Positions 1 through 9,916 of a stretch of DNA of 64,000 bases are shown here, in pieces (positions within the stretch are counted from its first letter, which is position 1; each line of letters starts with the position of its first letter). Where the stretch lies: positions 124,001-188,000 of the forward strand of contig NZ_CANLVZ010000003.1 in assembly GCF_947494755.1 (NCBI RefSeq). The letters run 5' to 3'. A program made the position numbers and the translations under genes. The DNA is from an uncultured Tateyamaria sp. (lineage in GTDB: Bacteria > Pseudomonadota > Alphaproteobacteria > Rhodobacterales > Rhodobacteraceae). A model generated the notes under the pieces. That model ran no database searches. It was not told the origin of the DNA and saw only the letters and a program-made list of their open reading frames with translations.

Positions 1-311
1 ACCACTGATTTGTAGCCCCGCTTTTTCGCTTCTGCCGGACTTTCCAATTGCTCGCAGACGGCAACGCGAAACCCCTTGCGGATAAGCGTGAGAAAATATC
101 CCTCAGCCGCATGTACGGGGACACCACACATGGGAATATCCACCCCGTCATGTTTGCCGCGTTTGGTGAGCGCAATATCCAACGCTTCCGATGCGGCGAC
201 CGCATCGTCAAAGAACATCTCGTAGAAATCGCCCATGCGGTAGAACAGCAATGCGCCCGCATGATCAGCCTTGATTTCGAGATATTGCGCCATCATTGGC
301 GTAACGGACAT
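1..311 (-). CDS. mutS: DNA mismatch repair protein MutS, N-terminal fragment
   Basis: This is the first ~103 codons of MutS, cut by the left window edge. MutS recognises mismatches and starts mismatch repair in the cytoplasm. The translation starts [14 protein letters not shown] and continues with [13 protein letters not shown] and a [13 protein letters not shown] segment, hallmarks of MutS domain I including the Phe-x-Glu mismatch-reading region (FYEMF). ATG at 309-311 is taken as the start because the family signature begins right after it. It is transcribed away from maeB, with 123 bp between them for both promoters. The identity is clear; nothing can be said about the ATPase and clamp domains outside the window. 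Confidence 0.93.
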   Translation of the reverse strand, partial: MSVTPMMAQYLEIKADHAGALLFYRMGDFYEMFFDDAVAASEALDIALTKRGKHDGVDIPMCGVPVHAAEGYFLTLIRKGFRVAVCEQLESPAEAKKRGYKSV

Positions 312-434
312 GGCGCACCCCCCGGTCTTGCCGCGCGACCTTACAAACAGGCGACGCGGAGCGAAAGCCAAAGTCGATTGAGGCACGCCACCTGCTGGTC
401 TAAGACACATAGACGCGAGGGAGGACATCCGCAC

Positions 435-2690
435 ATGAGCAAGAACAAGGTCACAGCCGAAGAGGCGCTGGCGTTCCATATGGAGCCGACGCCCGGCAAG
501 TTCGAAATCGCAGCGACGGTGCCGATGACCACGCAGCGCGACCTTAGCCTTGCCTATTCACCGGGTGTCGCGGTGCCCTGCGAAGCCATCGCGGAAAATC
601 CTGAGCTTGCCTATGACTATACCAACAAGGGCAATCTGGTCGCGGTGATCTCGAACGGGACGGCGGTTTTGGGCCTTGGCAATCTGGGCGCGCTTGGATC
701 GAAGCCTGTGATGGAGGGTAAGGCGGTACTGTTCAAACGCTTTGCTGACGTCAATTCCATCGACATTGAGCTCGACACCGAGGACCCCGATGCATTCTGC
801 CAGGCGGTGAAGCTGATGGGTCCCACCTTTGGCGGGATTAACCTTGAGGACATCAAAGCACCCGAGTGTTTTATCATCGAACAACGCCTCAAAGAGGAAA
901 TGGACATCCCGGTGTTCCATGATGACCAGCATGGAACAGCTGTGATTTGTGCCGCGGGGCTGATCAATGCGCTCCATATTTCCGGCAAGAAGATCGAAGA
1001 CGTCAAAATCGTTCTCAATGGTGCCGGTGCGGCGGGGATTGCGTGTATCGAGTTGCTGAAATCGATGGGTGCCCGGCATGACAATTGCGTCGTGTGCGAC
1101 ACCAAAGGCGTGATCTATCAAGGCCGCACCGAAGGCATGAACCAGTGGAAATCAGCTCACGCCATCAAGACAGAGTTGCGCAGCCTCGATGAGGCGATGA
1201 AGGGCGCGGATGTCTTTCTGGGCGTGTCTGTTAAAGGGGCCGTGACCCCCGCAATGGTCGAAAGCATGGCGGACAATCCGGTCATCTTTGCAATGGCGAA
1301 CCCTGACCCTGAAATTACGCCCGAAGAGGCCCGCGAGGTGCGGATGGATGCAATCGTTGCCACAGGCCGCAGCGATTACCCCAACCAGGTCAACAACGTG
1401 TTGGGATTTCCCTATCTGTTCCGTGGTGCCCTCGACATTCATGCCCGCGCTATCAATGACGAGATGAAGATCGCCTGCGCACAGGCCCTTGCCGACCTCG
1501 CGCGCGAGGATGTGCCCGACGAGGTTGCGCTGGCTTACGGGAAGGCGCTGAGTTTTGGGCGCGACTACATCATCCCCACCCCATTTGATCCGCGCCTGAT
1601 CCACCGCATTCCACCTGCTGTGGCGCGGGCTGGCATGGACACCGGTGCCGCCCGTCGCCCCATCATTGATATGGATGCGTATGAGTTGAGCTTGAAATCG
1701 CGGATGGACCCGACGGCCAGCATTCTGACGGGGATCAACGCGCGCGCCCGCGCCGCACAGGCCCGCATGATCTTTGCCGAAGGGGACGATCCGCGCGTGT
1801 TGCGTGCCGCCGTGATGTATCAACGCGCAGGCTTTGGCAAAGCATTGGTTGTGGGGCGTGCAGATGACGTCAAAAACAAGCTTGAAGAGGCTGGTTTGGC
1901 TGATGCCGTGCGAGAGCTGGATGTGGTCAACGCGGCCAATACCACCCACTTAGACACTTATAAGACCCATCTTTATGACCGCCTGCAACGTCGCGGTTTT
2001 GATCATCAGGACATTCACCGCCTTGCCGCGCGGGACCGTCATGTGTTTTCAGCTTTGATGCTAGCGCATGGGCATGGCGATGGGCTTGTCACAGGCGCAA
2101 CCCGCAAATCGGCCCATATCCTTGATCGTATAAACCACGTGTATGATGCCGATGCGGATAGCAAGGCATCGGGCATTACTGCTCTCATCCATAAGGGGCG
2201 GATCGTGTTCATCGCCGACACGCTGGTGCACGAATGGCCTGACGAAGAGAACCTGGCCGATATCGCTGAACAGGCCGCGATGGTTGCCCGCAACATGGGT
2301 CTTGAGCCGCGCGTGGCTTTTGTAAGCTTTTCCACCTTTGGATACCCTGTCTCCGAACGGGCCGAAAAGATGCTGCAAGCGCCCAAGGTCCTCGACCAGC
2401 GTGGGGTGGAGTTCGAATACGAAGGCGAGATGACGGTCGATGTCGCGCTGAATGCGCATGCGCAAGCGGCCTATCCGTTTTCGCGGCTGACGGGACCAGC
2501 TAACATTCTTGTCGTACCTGCCCGTCATTCGGCCAGCATTTCCGTCAAGCTGATGCAAGAGATGGGAAGCGCGACGGTGATCGGGCCGATCCTTGCTGGC
2601 GTCGATGGCTCTATCCAGATCTGCTCCACCGGGTCGACCGCAAACGATATCCTGAACATGGCTGTACTTGCGGCCTGCAAGGTTGGCTGA
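435..2690 (+). CDS. maeB: NADP-dependent malic enzyme, MaeB type with phosphotransacetylase-like C-terminus
   Basis: It decarboxylates malate to pyruvate with reduction of NADP, supplying pyruvate and NADPH in the cytoplasm. The 751-residue length is the usual size of the hybrid MaeB family: a malic N-domain ([11 protein letters not shown] near residue 40, FHDDQHGTA near 162), a Rossmann NAD(P) domain ([16 protein letters not shown] near 195) and a C-terminal phosphotransacetylase-like half from about residue 430, thought to be regulatory in this family. An open frame extends upstream to position 48 but runs antisense through mutS. The ATG at 435 is preceded by GAGGGAGGA, so I start there. 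The stop overlaps the start of the next gene by one base. Confidence 0.93.
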   Translation: MSKNKVTAEEALAFHMEPTPGKFEIAATVPMTTQRDLSLAYSPGVAVPCEAIAENPELAYDYTNKGNLVAVISNGTAVLGLGNLGALGSKPVMEGKAVLFKRFADVNSIDIELDTEDPDAFCQAVKLMGPTFGGINLEDIKAPECFIIEQRLKEEMDIPVFHDDQHGTAVICAAGLINALHISGKKIEDVKIVLNGAGAAGIACIELLKSMGARHDNCVVCDTKGVIYQGRTEGMNQWKSAHAIKTELRSLDEAMKGADVFLGVSVKGAVTPAMVESMADNPVIFAMANPDPEITPEEAREVRMDAIVATGRSDYPNQVNNVLGFPYLFRGALDIHARAINDEMKIACAQALADLAREDVPDEVALAYGKALSFGRDYIIPTPFDPRLIHRIPPAVARAGMDTGAARRPIIDMDAYELSLKSRMDPTASILTGINARARAAQARMIFAEGDDPRVLRAAVMYQRAGFGKALVVGRADDVKNKLEEAGLADAVRELDVVNAANTTHLDTYKTHLYDRLQRRGFDHQDIHRLAARDRHVFSALMLAHGHGDGLVTGATRKSAHILDRINHVYDADADSKASGITALIHKGRIVFIADTLVHEWPDEENLADIAEQAAMVARNMGLEPRVAFVSFSTFGYPVSERAEKMLQAPKVLDQRGVEFEYEGEMTVDVALNAHAQAAYPFSRLTGPANILVVPARHSASISVKLMQEMGSATVIGPILAGVDGSIQICSTGSTANDILNMAVLAACKVG

Positions 2691-3568
2691 TGGCGGTCTG
2701 GAATCTCGGCTCAATCAACATCGACAACGTGTATCGCGTGCCGCACTTTCCGGCGCCGGGCGAGACGCTAAGCGCGTCGGACCATAGCCAAGGACTGGGC
2801 GGCAAGGGGGCGAATATGTCAGTGGCCATCGCACGTGCTGCTGCGAGGGTGAGTCATATTGGTGCAGTCGGTGGTGACGGTGGTTGGACGGTGGATCGGT
2901 TGATGGAGTACGGCGTCGACACCCGCCGCATCGACCGCATCGCCACTGCGGCGACCGGGCACGCCAATATCTCGGTTGATGATCAGGGCGAGAACCAGAT
3001 CATCCTCTATCCCGGCACCAATCGGATGATTTCTGAGGATGCGATCAACAGCGCATTGTCCGCTGCGGCTGCCGGGGATTTTCTGGTGATGCAGAACGAA
3101 ACGAACGGTCAAAAACTGGCGGCTCAGACGGCGCGGCAACTGGGGCTGAGGGTCATGTATGCCGCTGCCCCATTTGATACGGACGCTGTGTCAGATGTGT
3201 TACCGTTCACGGATCTGCTTGTTCTGAACGAGATTGAGGCCGATCAGCTGCAAGAGGCTGTGGGAAAGCCCCTCGATCACCTGGGCGTAGGCAATATCGT
3301 TGTGACGCTCGGCGCGGATGGGTGCCGTTGGCTGGATGTTCAGGCCGGGTCCGAACTGCATGTTCCGGCCATCCCCGTCGAGGCGGTGGACACAACCGGG
3401 GCAGGCGACACGTTCACAGGATATCTTGTCGCTGGTCTGGATCGTGGCATGCCGATTCAGCAGGCGCTGACGCTGGCCACGCAGGCGGGCGCGATCATGG
3501 TGACGCGTCACGGGACTGCGGATGTTATCCCCGACCTCAAAGATATCGAAGATGCGCGGTTGTCTTAG
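2690..3568 (+). CDS. PfkB-family carbohydrate kinase, ribokinase-like
   Basis: A 292-residue sugar kinase of the ribokinase/PfkB fold that phosphorylates a small sugar or nucleoside with ATP. Visible are the N-terminal GGKGANMSVAIARA signature (about residues 42-55) and the C-terminal DTTGAGDTFTGYL motif holding the catalytic Asp (about 235-247). It begins inside the maeB stop (TGATG), so the two are almost certainly co-transcribed and translationally coupled. The substrate cannot be read from sequence: ribokinase is the nearest label, but adenosine or fructose kinases share these motifs. Its stop interlocks with the convergent msrA stop in the four bases 3565-3568. Confidence 0.85.
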   Translation: MAVWNLGSINIDNVYRVPHFPAPGETLSASDHSQGLGGKGANMSVAIARAAARVSHIGAVGGDGGWTVDRLMEYGVDTRRIDRIATAATGHANISVDDQGENQIILYPGTNRMISEDAINSALSAAAAGDFLVMQNETNGQKLAAQTARQLGLRVMYAAAPFDTDAVSDVLPFTDLLVLNEIEADQLQEAVGKPLDHLGVGNIVVTLGADGCRWLDVQAGSELHVPAIPVEAVDTTGAGDTFTGYLVAGLDRGMPIQQALTLATQAGAIMVTRHGTADVIPDLKDIEDARLS

Positions 3569-4224
3569 CTGCCAGCGAACGGAGCGGCCGCGCCCCACAG
3601 CTCTTTGACACGCGCGTCGCGGCCGCAGGCTTTGCGATATGCTTTATAAGCGTTTGCCTTCGACTTGGGCCCGAAGCGCGTCAGGATGATGTCCGTCTGC
3701 TTGTAATAATCCTGATGGTAGCTGTCGGCGGGGTAGAACGTCGCCGCGTTCCGTATCGGAGTCACGACGGACTTGCCCAAGTCAGCCTGCGCATTGGCTT
3801 TGGCCGCATTTGCTGCCGCTTTCTGGCTGGGTGTCGCGAAAACAGCGGTGCTGTAGCTTTGGCCGCGATCGCAGAACTGACCGCCTGCATCCGTTGGATC
3901 AACCGAGCGGAAGAAGAGCGCCAGCAGCGTTTCAACTTGAACTACATTGGGGTCGAATGTGATTTGCACGGCCTCCAAATGGCCCGTTCCGCCTTTGGTG
4001 ACTTGCTTGTAGGTGGGGTCGCTGACCGTGCCGCCGGCAAAACCTGAAACCGCCTCTTTGACGCCTTTCACCTTTTCGAAATCAGCCTCGACGCACCAAA
4101 AACAGCCCCCTGCGACGGTCAGCGTTTCAAGTTGCTGCGCGTGCCCGCTCTTGGCTTGAGCAAACAGGCCGACGGTGATCGCAAGGCCAAGCGAAAAGGT
4201 TTTGAGTGTACGCATGGTGGTCAT
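3565..4224 (-). CDS. msrA: peptide methionine sulfoxide reductase MsrA, exported form
   Basis: It reduces methionine-S-sulfoxide in proteins. The catalytic GGCFWCVEADFEKVKG motif places the nucleophilic Cys at about residue 41; YHQDYY further along is also typical of MsrA. The 219 residues include an N-terminal hydrophobic stretch (LKTFSLGLAITVGLFAQA, with cleavage likely after GHA), so the enzyme is probably periplasmic, unlike the usual cytoplasmic MsrA. Two Met codons lie three apart at the start and either could be used. It is convergent with the PfkB kinase and divergent from the sulfotransferase-like gene. Confidence 0.92.
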   Translation of the reverse strand: MTTMRTLKTFSLGLAITVGLFAQAKSGHAQQLETLTVAGGCFWCVEADFEKVKGVKEAVSGFAGGTVSDPTYKQVTKGGTGHLEAVQITFDPNVVQVETLLALFFRSVDPTDAGGQFCDRGQSYSTAVFATPSQKAAANAAKANAQADLGKSVVTPIRNAATFYPADSYHQDYYKQTDIILTRFGPKSKANAYKAYRKACGRDARVKELWGAAAPFAGS

Positions 4225-4347
4225 GGCAAGTCTCCTTTCATGGAAGTGTGGCGGAAACGGGTCGGCGGCTCAATTCAAAGCAGAGCGAGGTCGCGCAGGC
4301 GTGATCTGGCGTTTACCAATGTTTCAGCCGTGCGTAGCGTGGCGGAC

Positions 4348-5052
4348 ATGACAACACGTATCGCCATGTGGTCCGGGCCACGAAATCTATCGACCGCCAT
4401 GATGTACAGCTTTGCCGCACGCGGGGATTGCCGCGTGGTAGATGAGCCGTTTTATGCAGCCTACCTTGCGCAGTCGGGCGCAGTGCATCCCTTGGGGGAC
4501 GAGGTGATTGCAAGCCAGCCGACGGACCCTGATGTCGTCGCGGAAAGGCTGATTGCCCCTGTGTCAGAGCCTCTTTTCTATCAAAAACACATGACCCATC
4601 ATATGCTGCCTGATTGGCCATACAGTTGGATGGGCCGTGTCAAAAACGTGTTTTTGATCCGTCACCCTGCGCGCGTGATTGCGAGCTACGCCAAGAAACG
4701 CGAAGCCCCTCAACTGAGCGATTTGGGGTTCCTCCAACAGGCAGAGATGTTCAAAAGCGTGGCCGACCCTATCGTGATCGATTCCAGCGACATCCGCGCT
4801 GATCCGCCTGTGATGTTGCAGAAACTTTGCGCCCGTTTGGATATTCCCTGGACGCCAAACATGCTGAGTTGGCCTTCCGGGGGGCATGCCGCGGACGGTG
4901 TTTGGGCGCGGCACTGGTATGGTGCGGTGCACCGATCCACCGGATTTGACAGCGCCGAAGGGGCGTTGCCAACGCTGGACAGTGCCTATGCGCGGATCGT
5001 TGATGCGGCGATGCCGAGTTACGAGGCGCTCGCCAAATTTAAACTCACTTGA
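4348..5052 (+). CDS. sulfotransferase-like P-loop protein
   Basis: A 234-residue protein with a sulfotransferase-like layout: a short P-loop-like WSGPRNLSTAMMYSF at residues 8-22 (PAPS 5'-phosphosulfate loop position) and a later FLIRHPARVIASYAKK segment matching the 3'-phosphate binding motif of PAPS sulfotransferases. Homologues are sometimes labelled branched-chain aminotransferase-like, which the motifs here do not support. The open frame extends 216 bases further upstream, overlapping the msrA start, but recognisable homology begins at the ATG at 4348. Acceptor unknown; activity is inferred from motifs only. Confidence 0.75.
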   Translation: MTTRIAMWSGPRNLSTAMMYSFAARGDCRVVDEPFYAAYLAQSGAVHPLGDEVIASQPTDPDVVAERLIAPVSEPLFYQKHMTHHMLPDWPYSWMGRVKNVFLIRHPARVIASYAKKREAPQLSDLGFLQQAEMFKSVADPIVIDSSDIRADPPVMLQKLCARLDIPWTPNMLSWPSGGHAADGVWARHWYGAVHRSTGFDSAEGALPTLDSAYARIVDAAMPSYEALAKFKLT

Positions 5053-5363
5053 GTAAAGCCCGTTCTTGGACCGCGATTCGCATTCGATAATCAGCTTAAT
5101 CTATCTATATTTTGCGGGAAAAAATCCAGCTCCTACAACTGTTTGTGCCCAAGACTAAGGAAAGACTCGACTCATACGCAAACCTCTGGAATCAATAAGG
5201 GGCACCGTTGGCTCGGTGCCCCAAGACTGCCGCAGACGACAGTTTGTCCGATAAAGACAAGTCCAGCTTCATGGATTTCGGAACATTCGTCAAGCATGAT
5301 GCGGTGTCCTTGCAGGTCCCGGTAAACCCATCGGGCCCGCACCGAAATTGTAAGGATATAGAT
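5053..5363. other. 311-bp intergenic region before the YegP-like gene
   Basis: No convincing coding potential. It contains an A/T-rich patch around 5090-5120, where a promoter could lie, and a perfect 9-bp hairpin at 5199-5222. A short frame reading into the YegP-like gene from 5208 lacks a ribosome binding site. Confidence 0.5.
5199..5222. repeat. perfect 9-bp inverted repeat (hairpin), function unknown
   Basis: GGGGCACCG (5199-5207), six-base loop TTGGCT, then CGGTGCCCC (5214-5222). No T-run follows on the plus strand; on the minus strand it is followed by TTATTGATT, a weak tail. It could be a weak terminator, a 5'-leader structure of the YegP-like gene, or part of a small RNA. Confidence 0.55.
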
Positions 5364-5543
5364 ATGTACTTTTATCTATACAAAGACAACCAAGGCTACT
5401 GGCGGTGGAAGTTAAAAGCCGCCAATCATGAGACGATCGCTGTTTCTTCTGAAAGTTACGTGAACAAATCTGATGCCGAGCACGCGATTAATCTCGTAAA
5501 ATCAACAAACACTGCGCCGATTTACGAGTCGAAAGCAGCCTGA
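5364..5543 (+). CDS. small YegP/DUF1508-like protein
   Basis: A 59-residue protein beginning MYFYLYKDNQGYWRWKLKAAN, which matches the DUF1508/YegP pattern of a short beta-sheet domain (YKDxxGxWRWxLxAxN ... SESYxxKxxAExxI). A single copy is present, whereas YegP of E. coli has two. TAAGGA lies just upstream of the ATG at 5364, which I prefer over longer frames from 5143 or 5208. A strong terminator follows directly. Function of the family is not established, although some members are linked to stress or envelope phenotypes. Confidence 0.75.
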   Translation: MYFYLYKDNQGYWRWKLKAANHETIAVSSESYVNKSDAEHAINLVKSTNTAPIYESKAA

Positions 5544-5550
5544 ATGTAGT

Positions 5551-5577
5551 CGTGGGCAAGTAGTTGCCCACGGCTTT
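5551..5577 (+). terminator. intrinsic terminator after the YegP-like gene
   Basis: Perfect 9-bp stem CGTGGGCAA (5551-5559) / TTGCCCACG (5564-5572) with a GTAG loop, followed by GCTTTT. It sits between the convergent YegP-like gene and argG. The T-run favours plus-strand termination. Confidence 0.85.
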
Positions 5578-6795
5578 TCACATCAGCCGACGATCCCGTG
5601 CCGCGAGCAGCTTCAGCCGAAGGGCGTTCAACTGTATGAACCCGGCGGCGTCCTTCTGATCATAGGCCCCTGCATCATCCTCAAAGGTCACATGGGCTTC
5701 GGAATAGAGGCTGTGATCGGACCAACGCCCAACCGTGCGCGCCAACCCTTTGTAGAGTTTGAGGCGCACGGTGCCCGTCACATGTTCCTGGCTTTTGTCG
5801 ATCAGGGATTGCAACATTTCGCGTTCGGGCGAGAACCAGAACCCGTTATAGATCAGTTCGGCATAGCGCGGCATCATCTCGTCCTTGAGGTGGGCTGCAC
5901 CGCGATCCAGCGTGATCTGTTCGATCCCGCGATGCGCCTCAAGCAACACCGTGCCGCCGGGTGTTTCGTAGATCCCGCGCGATTTCATACCGACAAAGCG
6001 CCCCTCGACCAGATCAAGGCGACCGATCCCGTGCTTGCCACCCAATTCGTTCAGCTTGGTGAGGATCGTGGCAGGCGACATCGCCTCGCCGTTGATCGAC
6101 ACCGCGTCGCCCTTTTCAAAGCCGACTTCGATATATTCGGGCTCGTTTGGTGCATCCTCAGGCGCGACGGTGCGCTGATAGACGTAGTCGGGCGCGTCAA
6201 CAGCCGGGTCTTCGAGCACTTTGCCTTCGGATGAGGTGTGCAACAGGTTCGCATCCACCGAAAACGGTGCCTCGCCGCGTTTGTCTTTGGCTATTGGGAT
6301 CTGATTCTTTTCGGCAAAATCGATCAGCTTGGTCCGACTGGACAGGTCCCATTCCCGCCATGGCGCGATGACTTTGATGTCGGGATTCAACGCATAGGCA
6401 GCCAACTCAAAGCGCACCTGATCGTTACCCTTGCCGGTGGCACCGTGGGCCACGGCATCGGCACCCTCGATGGCTGCAATCTCGACCAGCCGTTTGGAGA
6501 TCAAGGGGCGTGCGATGGAGGTACCAAGCAGGTACAGTCCCTCGTAAAGTGCGTTGGCGCGAAACATCGGGAACACGAAATCGCGCACGAATTCCTCGCG
6601 CACGTCCTCGATGTAGATCGACGACGCCCCCATCAGTTCCGCCTTGGCGCGGGCCGGTTCCAGCTCTTCGCCCTGACCCAGATCGGCGGTAAAGGTCACG
6701 ACCTCACAGCCATATTCCGTTTGCAGCCATTTGAGGATGATAGACGTGTCCAGACCGCCGGAATAGGCTAGGACGACTTTCTTGGGTGCGCTCAT
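5578..6795 (-). CDS. argG: argininosuccinate synthase
   Basis: It joins citrulline and aspartate with ATP to give argininosuccinate, the penultimate step of arginine synthesis. The 405-residue protein starts [19 protein letters not shown]; the SGGLDTS PP-loop binds [21 protein letters not shown] later is also family-typical. The open frame continues upstream to 7410, but the preceding 205 codons lie antisense to ilvA and are low-complexity. The ATG at 6795 has AGGAAAG just upstream. argG is a single gene here, divergent from ilvA; argJ of the same pathway lies at 34.5 kb. Confidence 0.96.
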   Translation of the reverse strand: MSAPKKVVLAYSGGLDTSIILKWLQTEYGCEVVTFTADLGQGEELEPARAKAELMGASSIYIEDVREEFVRDFVFPMFRANALYEGLYLLGTSIARPLISKRLVEIAAIEGADAVAHGATGKGNDQVRFELAAYALNPDIKVIAPWREWDLSSRTKLIDFAEKNQIPIAKDKRGEAPFSVDANLLHTSSEGKVLEDPAVDAPDYVYQRTVAPEDAPNEPEYIEVGFEKGDAVSINGEAMSPATILTKLNELGGKHGIGRLDLVEGRFVGMKSRGIYETPGGTVLLEAHRGIEQITLDRGAAHLKDEMMPRYAELIYNGFWFSPEREMLQSLIDKSQEHVTGTVRLKLYKGLARTVGRWSDHSLYSEAHVTFEDDAGAYDQKDAAGFIQLNALRLKLLAARDRRLM

Positions 6796-6912
6796 CGGTC
6801 TTGTCTTTCCTGTCAGGTTTGGCTGGCGATACCGGTTTTGCAGGCAAGGGGCAAGATTGACCCACAAAGGTCGGCCCGCTAGGTCGATATGATTGCAGCG
6901 AAGGGGCAAAAG

Positions 6913-8139
6913 ATGAGCTTTCAGGATGAGGCGCGGGCCGGTGAACGGGCCATGCGCGCGGTGTTTGCCCCGACGCCCTTGCTGCGAAATGACATGCTGT
7001 CGGCGCGGTTTGGTGCTGATATCTGGCTCAAGCGCGAAGACCTGAGTCCGGTGCGATCCTACAAATTGCGAGGCGCGTTCAATGCTATGCGCAAAGTGGA
7101 TGCAGGAGATGCCACATTCGTGTGCGCGAGTGCCGGCAATCATGCGCAGGGTGTCGCGTATATGTGCAAGCATTTTGGGGCGCGGGGCGTAATTTTCATG
7201 CCTGTGACCACGCCGCAGCAAAAAATCATGAAAACGCAGATGTTTGGCGGCGATCATGTCGAAGTACGGCTGACCGGCGATTATTTTGACGACACGCTGG
7301 CCTCTGCTCAGGCGTTCAGCGCGAAGGTCGGCGCGCGGTTTCTGTCCCCCTTCGATGATGAGGATGTGATTGAAGGCCAAGCCTCGGTCGCGGTTGAAAT
7401 CGAGGCCCAACTGGGCCGTTTGCCGGACCGGATCATCCTGCCTGTCGGCGGGGGCGGGTTATCTGCGGGGACGCGCAGCTATTTTGGTGATCGCATCGCC
7501 TACACCTTTGTAGAACCCTCGGGTGCGACGTCGCTTGCGGATGCGGTGAAAGCGGGCGAACCTGTCGATGTCTCGCCGATCAACACATTTGTGGATGGGG
7601 CCGCGGTGGCCAAGATTGGCGATCGCACATTCGCGCGCCTGTCTTCCATCGATCCGGCGGAGATCGTTGATATTGCAGAGGATCGTATCTGCAAAACCAT
7701 CATCGATATGTTGAACGTAGAAGGCGTTGTGTTGGAGCCTGCTGGTGCCTTGGCGATTGAGGCGTTGTCGAACGTTGCTGACCAGATCAAAGGCAGGACG
7801 GTGGTGTGCATCGCCTCTGGCGGCAACTTTGATTTTGAACGGCTTCCCGAGGTCAAGGAACGTGCGCAACGCTACGCAGGCATCAAGAAGTATTTCATCC
7901 TGCGGATGCCGCAACGCCCCGGCGCATTGAAGGATTTCTTGAATATTCTGGGACCGGACGATGACATCGCGCGCTTTGAATATCTTAAAAAGTCAGCCCG
8001 AAATTTCGGGTCTGTCTTGATCGGGATCGAGACCAAACGACCTGAAAACTTTGACCGATTTTTCTCTGCATTGGACGCGCAGGGCTTCACCTATACCGAC
8101 ATCACGAACGATGAAACGCTGGCGCAGTTTGTGATCTAG
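6913..8139 (+). CDS. ilvA: threonine ammonia-lyase (threonine dehydratase), short IlvA form
   Basis: PLP enzyme that deaminates threonine to 2-oxobutanoate, the first step to isoleucine. Visible are the PLP-lysine motif [15 protein letters not shown] (Lys near residue 54), the Asn-containing [11 protein letters not shown] loop and the glycine-rich VGGGGLSAG. The 408-residue length with one ACT-like regulatory region at the C-terminus (from about residue 325, [18 protein letters not shown]) is the short isoform. ATG at 6913 is preferred to 6889 because AAGGGG lies at proper spacing. The gene is divergent from argG, and its stop interlocks with the convergent Hpt gene. Confidence 0.94.
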   Translation: MSFQDEARAGERAMRAVFAPTPLLRNDMLSARFGADIWLKREDLSPVRSYKLRGAFNAMRKVDAGDATFVCASAGNHAQGVAYMCKHFGARGVIFMPVTTPQQKIMKTQMFGGDHVEVRLTGDYFDDTLASAQAFSAKVGARFLSPFDDEDVIEGQASVAVEIEAQLGRLPDRIILPVGGGGLSAGTRSYFGDRIAYTFVEPSGATSLADAVKAGEPVDVSPINTFVDGAAVAKIGDRTFARLSSIDPAEIVDIAEDRICKTIIDMLNVEGVVLEPAGALAIEALSNVADQIKGRTVVCIASGGNFDFERLPEVKERAQRYAGIKKYFILRMPQRPGALKDFLNILGPDDDIARFEYLKKSARNFGSVLIGIETKRPENFDRFFSALDAQGFTYTDITNDETLAQFVI

Positions 8140-8468
8140 GCCGCCGCACCTTGCGATAGGCCAGACAGAAACGCTGCTTTTGAGGCTTCAAAACTGATCA
8201 GGATTTCCGCGACATCGACGGACCCCGCGCTCCCGGCTGCTGCCATCGCTTCGCCGCGGTGACACAGCGATGCAAATTCGGAAAACCCCAAGTTCATCGC
8301 GCTGCCTTTCATGCAATGCAGTTTCGCCTCGAGTTGTGACAGGTCAACCTCGCCAGACAGCCCGTCTGTGATGTCTGAAACCTCCTCAATGAACAATGGC
8401 ACGACCTCTTCGAAATCTTCTTCCCCGATTTCTGCCCGCAATGTCGTGACGCGTTGCCAATCTATCAT
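8136..8468 (-). CDS. Hpt domain phosphotransfer protein
   Basis: A stand-alone histidine phosphotransfer protein of 110 residues, all-helical in prediction. The motif LHCMKGSAMNLGF places the phospho-accepting His at residue 51, in the standard H-x-x-K-G context. It would carry phosphate between a histidine kinase and a response regulator in the cytoplasm. It is divergently placed 122 bp from a receiver-PP2C protein, the obvious candidate partner. The ATG at 8468 is preferred over a 12-codon longer frame. Cognate kinase not in the window. Confidence 0.82.
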   Translation of the reverse strand: MIDWQRVTTLRAEIGEEDFEEVVPLFIEEVSDITDGLSGEVDLSQLEAKLHCMKGSAMNLGFSEFASLCHRGEAMAAAGSAGSVDVAEILISFEASKAAFLSGLSQGAAA

Positions 8469-8590
8469 GGTGTGCCTCTGCCGATATCTGAGCTGATCAA
8501 ACACACTGACTGTTAAAAAACAGTAACCGTTAAAGGTTTAGGGACTCGGCCAATTTGTTTTACGGCCCGTTAAGCGGCCCGGGATAGAGA

Positions 8591-9916
8591 GTGGGCAAGC
8601 AGTTCGGAATGCGCAGTTTGATGAATGCAGACGTCCAAAATATTGATGCCGTCGACGCATCCGAAAGTGTATCCGCCGTGAGGGATGTGCCGCCACGGGT
8701 GCTGATTGTCGATGACAGTCGGTTGCAGCGCAAGATCCTGAGCAGTTCGATCAAGCGCTGGGGCTTTGAAGTGTATGAGGCGGGCTCTGCCGAAGAAGCA
8801 CTTGAGATTGCGCACAAGGCGCATCCTGATCTGGTCCTGAGCGACTGGATGATGCCGGGGATGAACGGCCTCGAATTCTGCAATGAGTTTCGCAAGATGT
8901 CGGGGGATCGCTATGGGTATTTCATACTCTTAACCTCCAAGAGTGAAAAGAACGAGGTCGCCATGGGGCTGCAGGCCGGGGCGGACGATTTTGTCACCAA
9001 ACCGGTGGATGCGAGCGAATTGCGTGCGCGTATCGCGGCGGGTCAGCGTATCCTGCGGATGCAGCGGGAATTGACCGAGAAGAACAGGCTGATCACTGAC
9101 ACATTGGACGAATTGCAGCGCGTTTACGATTCGCTCGATAACGATTTGATCGAGGCGAAAAAGCTACAGCAATCGCTGATCCGCGAGCGCCACAAATCCT
9201 TTGATTGCAGCGATGTGTCGTTGATGTTGCGCTCCAGCGGGCATGTGGGCGGCGATCTGGTTGGCTTTTTCCCTGCGGGTGAGGGACATCTTGGGTTGTT
9301 CTCGATTGATGTGTCTGGCCACGGAATCAGTTCGGCGCTGATGACGGCGCGACTGGCCGGATATCTGTCCGCTGCGGCCCCCGATCAGAACGTCGCGTTG
9401 CAGCGGTTGGATGATGGCAGCTACAGCTTTCTCCCGCCGGAACAGGTTATCGAAACGCTCAATGACCTCGTCCTTGATGAGATGGAGACGGAGCATTACT
9501 TTACCTTGCTGCTCGCCGATGTGGATCTGACAAGCGGGCATGTGCGTATGGCCCAGGCCGGGCACCCGCATCCGGCCGTGCAGCGGCGTGACGGTACGAT
9601 CGAACAGACTGGGCCGGGGGGATTCCCCGTGGGTCTAATGTCGGGCATTTCGTTCACGCAGTTTGAAACGCAGCTCAACCCCGGTGACCGAATGCTGTTG
9701 TTATCCGATGGGGTGACCGAATGCCCCGGTCCCGATGGCGATATGCTCGAGGAGGAGGGACTGGCCGAGATCCTGCGCGAGCTCGCCCAGGTCAAAGGAC
9801 CCGCTTTCTTCGAGGCGATGCTTTGGAAGATGTCAGATTTTGCCGGAGATATGGATTTTCCAGACGATGTGTCCGGTATTCTTTTTGAATATCACTGTAC
9901 GCCGGACGACAAATAA
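8591..9916 (+). CDS. response regulator with PP2C/SpoIIE-type phosphatase output domain
   Basis: 441 residues. The receiver domain spans roughly 35-155 with acidic pair DD at 41-42, phosphoacceptor Asp85 (LVLSDWMMPGMNG), Thr115 and Lys137 (FVTKPVD). A helical linker, probably coiled coil, covers 155-200. The output is a PP2C-like Ser/Thr phosphatase (RsbU/SpoIIE class) from about 205, with metal-binding Asp222 (GGDLVGFF) and Asp240 (IDVSGHGISSAL) and a late LLLSDGVTE motif. Such proteins usually dephosphorylate anti-anti-sigma (STAS) partners. The start is GTG at 8591; ATG at 8609 or 8621 are alternatives because ribosome-site spacing is poor at all three. It overlaps the convergent Nudix gene by 25 bp. 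Confidence 0.88.
   Translation: MGKQFGMRSLMNADVQNIDAVDASESVSAVRDVPPRVLIVDDSRLQRKILSSSIKRWGFEVYEAGSAEEALEIAHKAHPDLVLSDWMMPGMNGLEFCNEFRKMSGDRYGYFILLTSKSEKNEVAMGLQAGADDFVTKPVDASELRARIAAGQRILRMQRELTEKNRLITDTLDELQRVYDSLDNDLIEAKKLQQSLIRERHKSFDCSDVSLMLRSSGHVGGDLVGFFPAGEGHLGLFSIDVSGHGISSALMTARLAGYLSAAAPDQNVALQRLDDGSYSFLPPEQVIETLNDLVLDEMETEHYFTLLLADVDLTSGHVRMAQAGHPHPAVQRRDGTIEQTGPGGFPVGLMSGISFTQFETQLNPGDRMLLLSDGVTECPGPDGDMLEEEGLAEILRELAQVKGPAFFEAMLWKMSDFAGDMDFPDDVSGILFEYHCTPDDK

Noticed and set aside
48-434. N-terminal extension of malic enzyme from position 48
   Set aside because: These 129 codons run antisense to mutS and do not resemble malic enzymes; a good ribosome site sits before ATG 435.
6796-7410. 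N-terminal extension of argininosuccinate synthase
   Set aside because: Antisense to ilvA; the enzyme's first conserved residues start at ATG 6795 with its own ribosome site.
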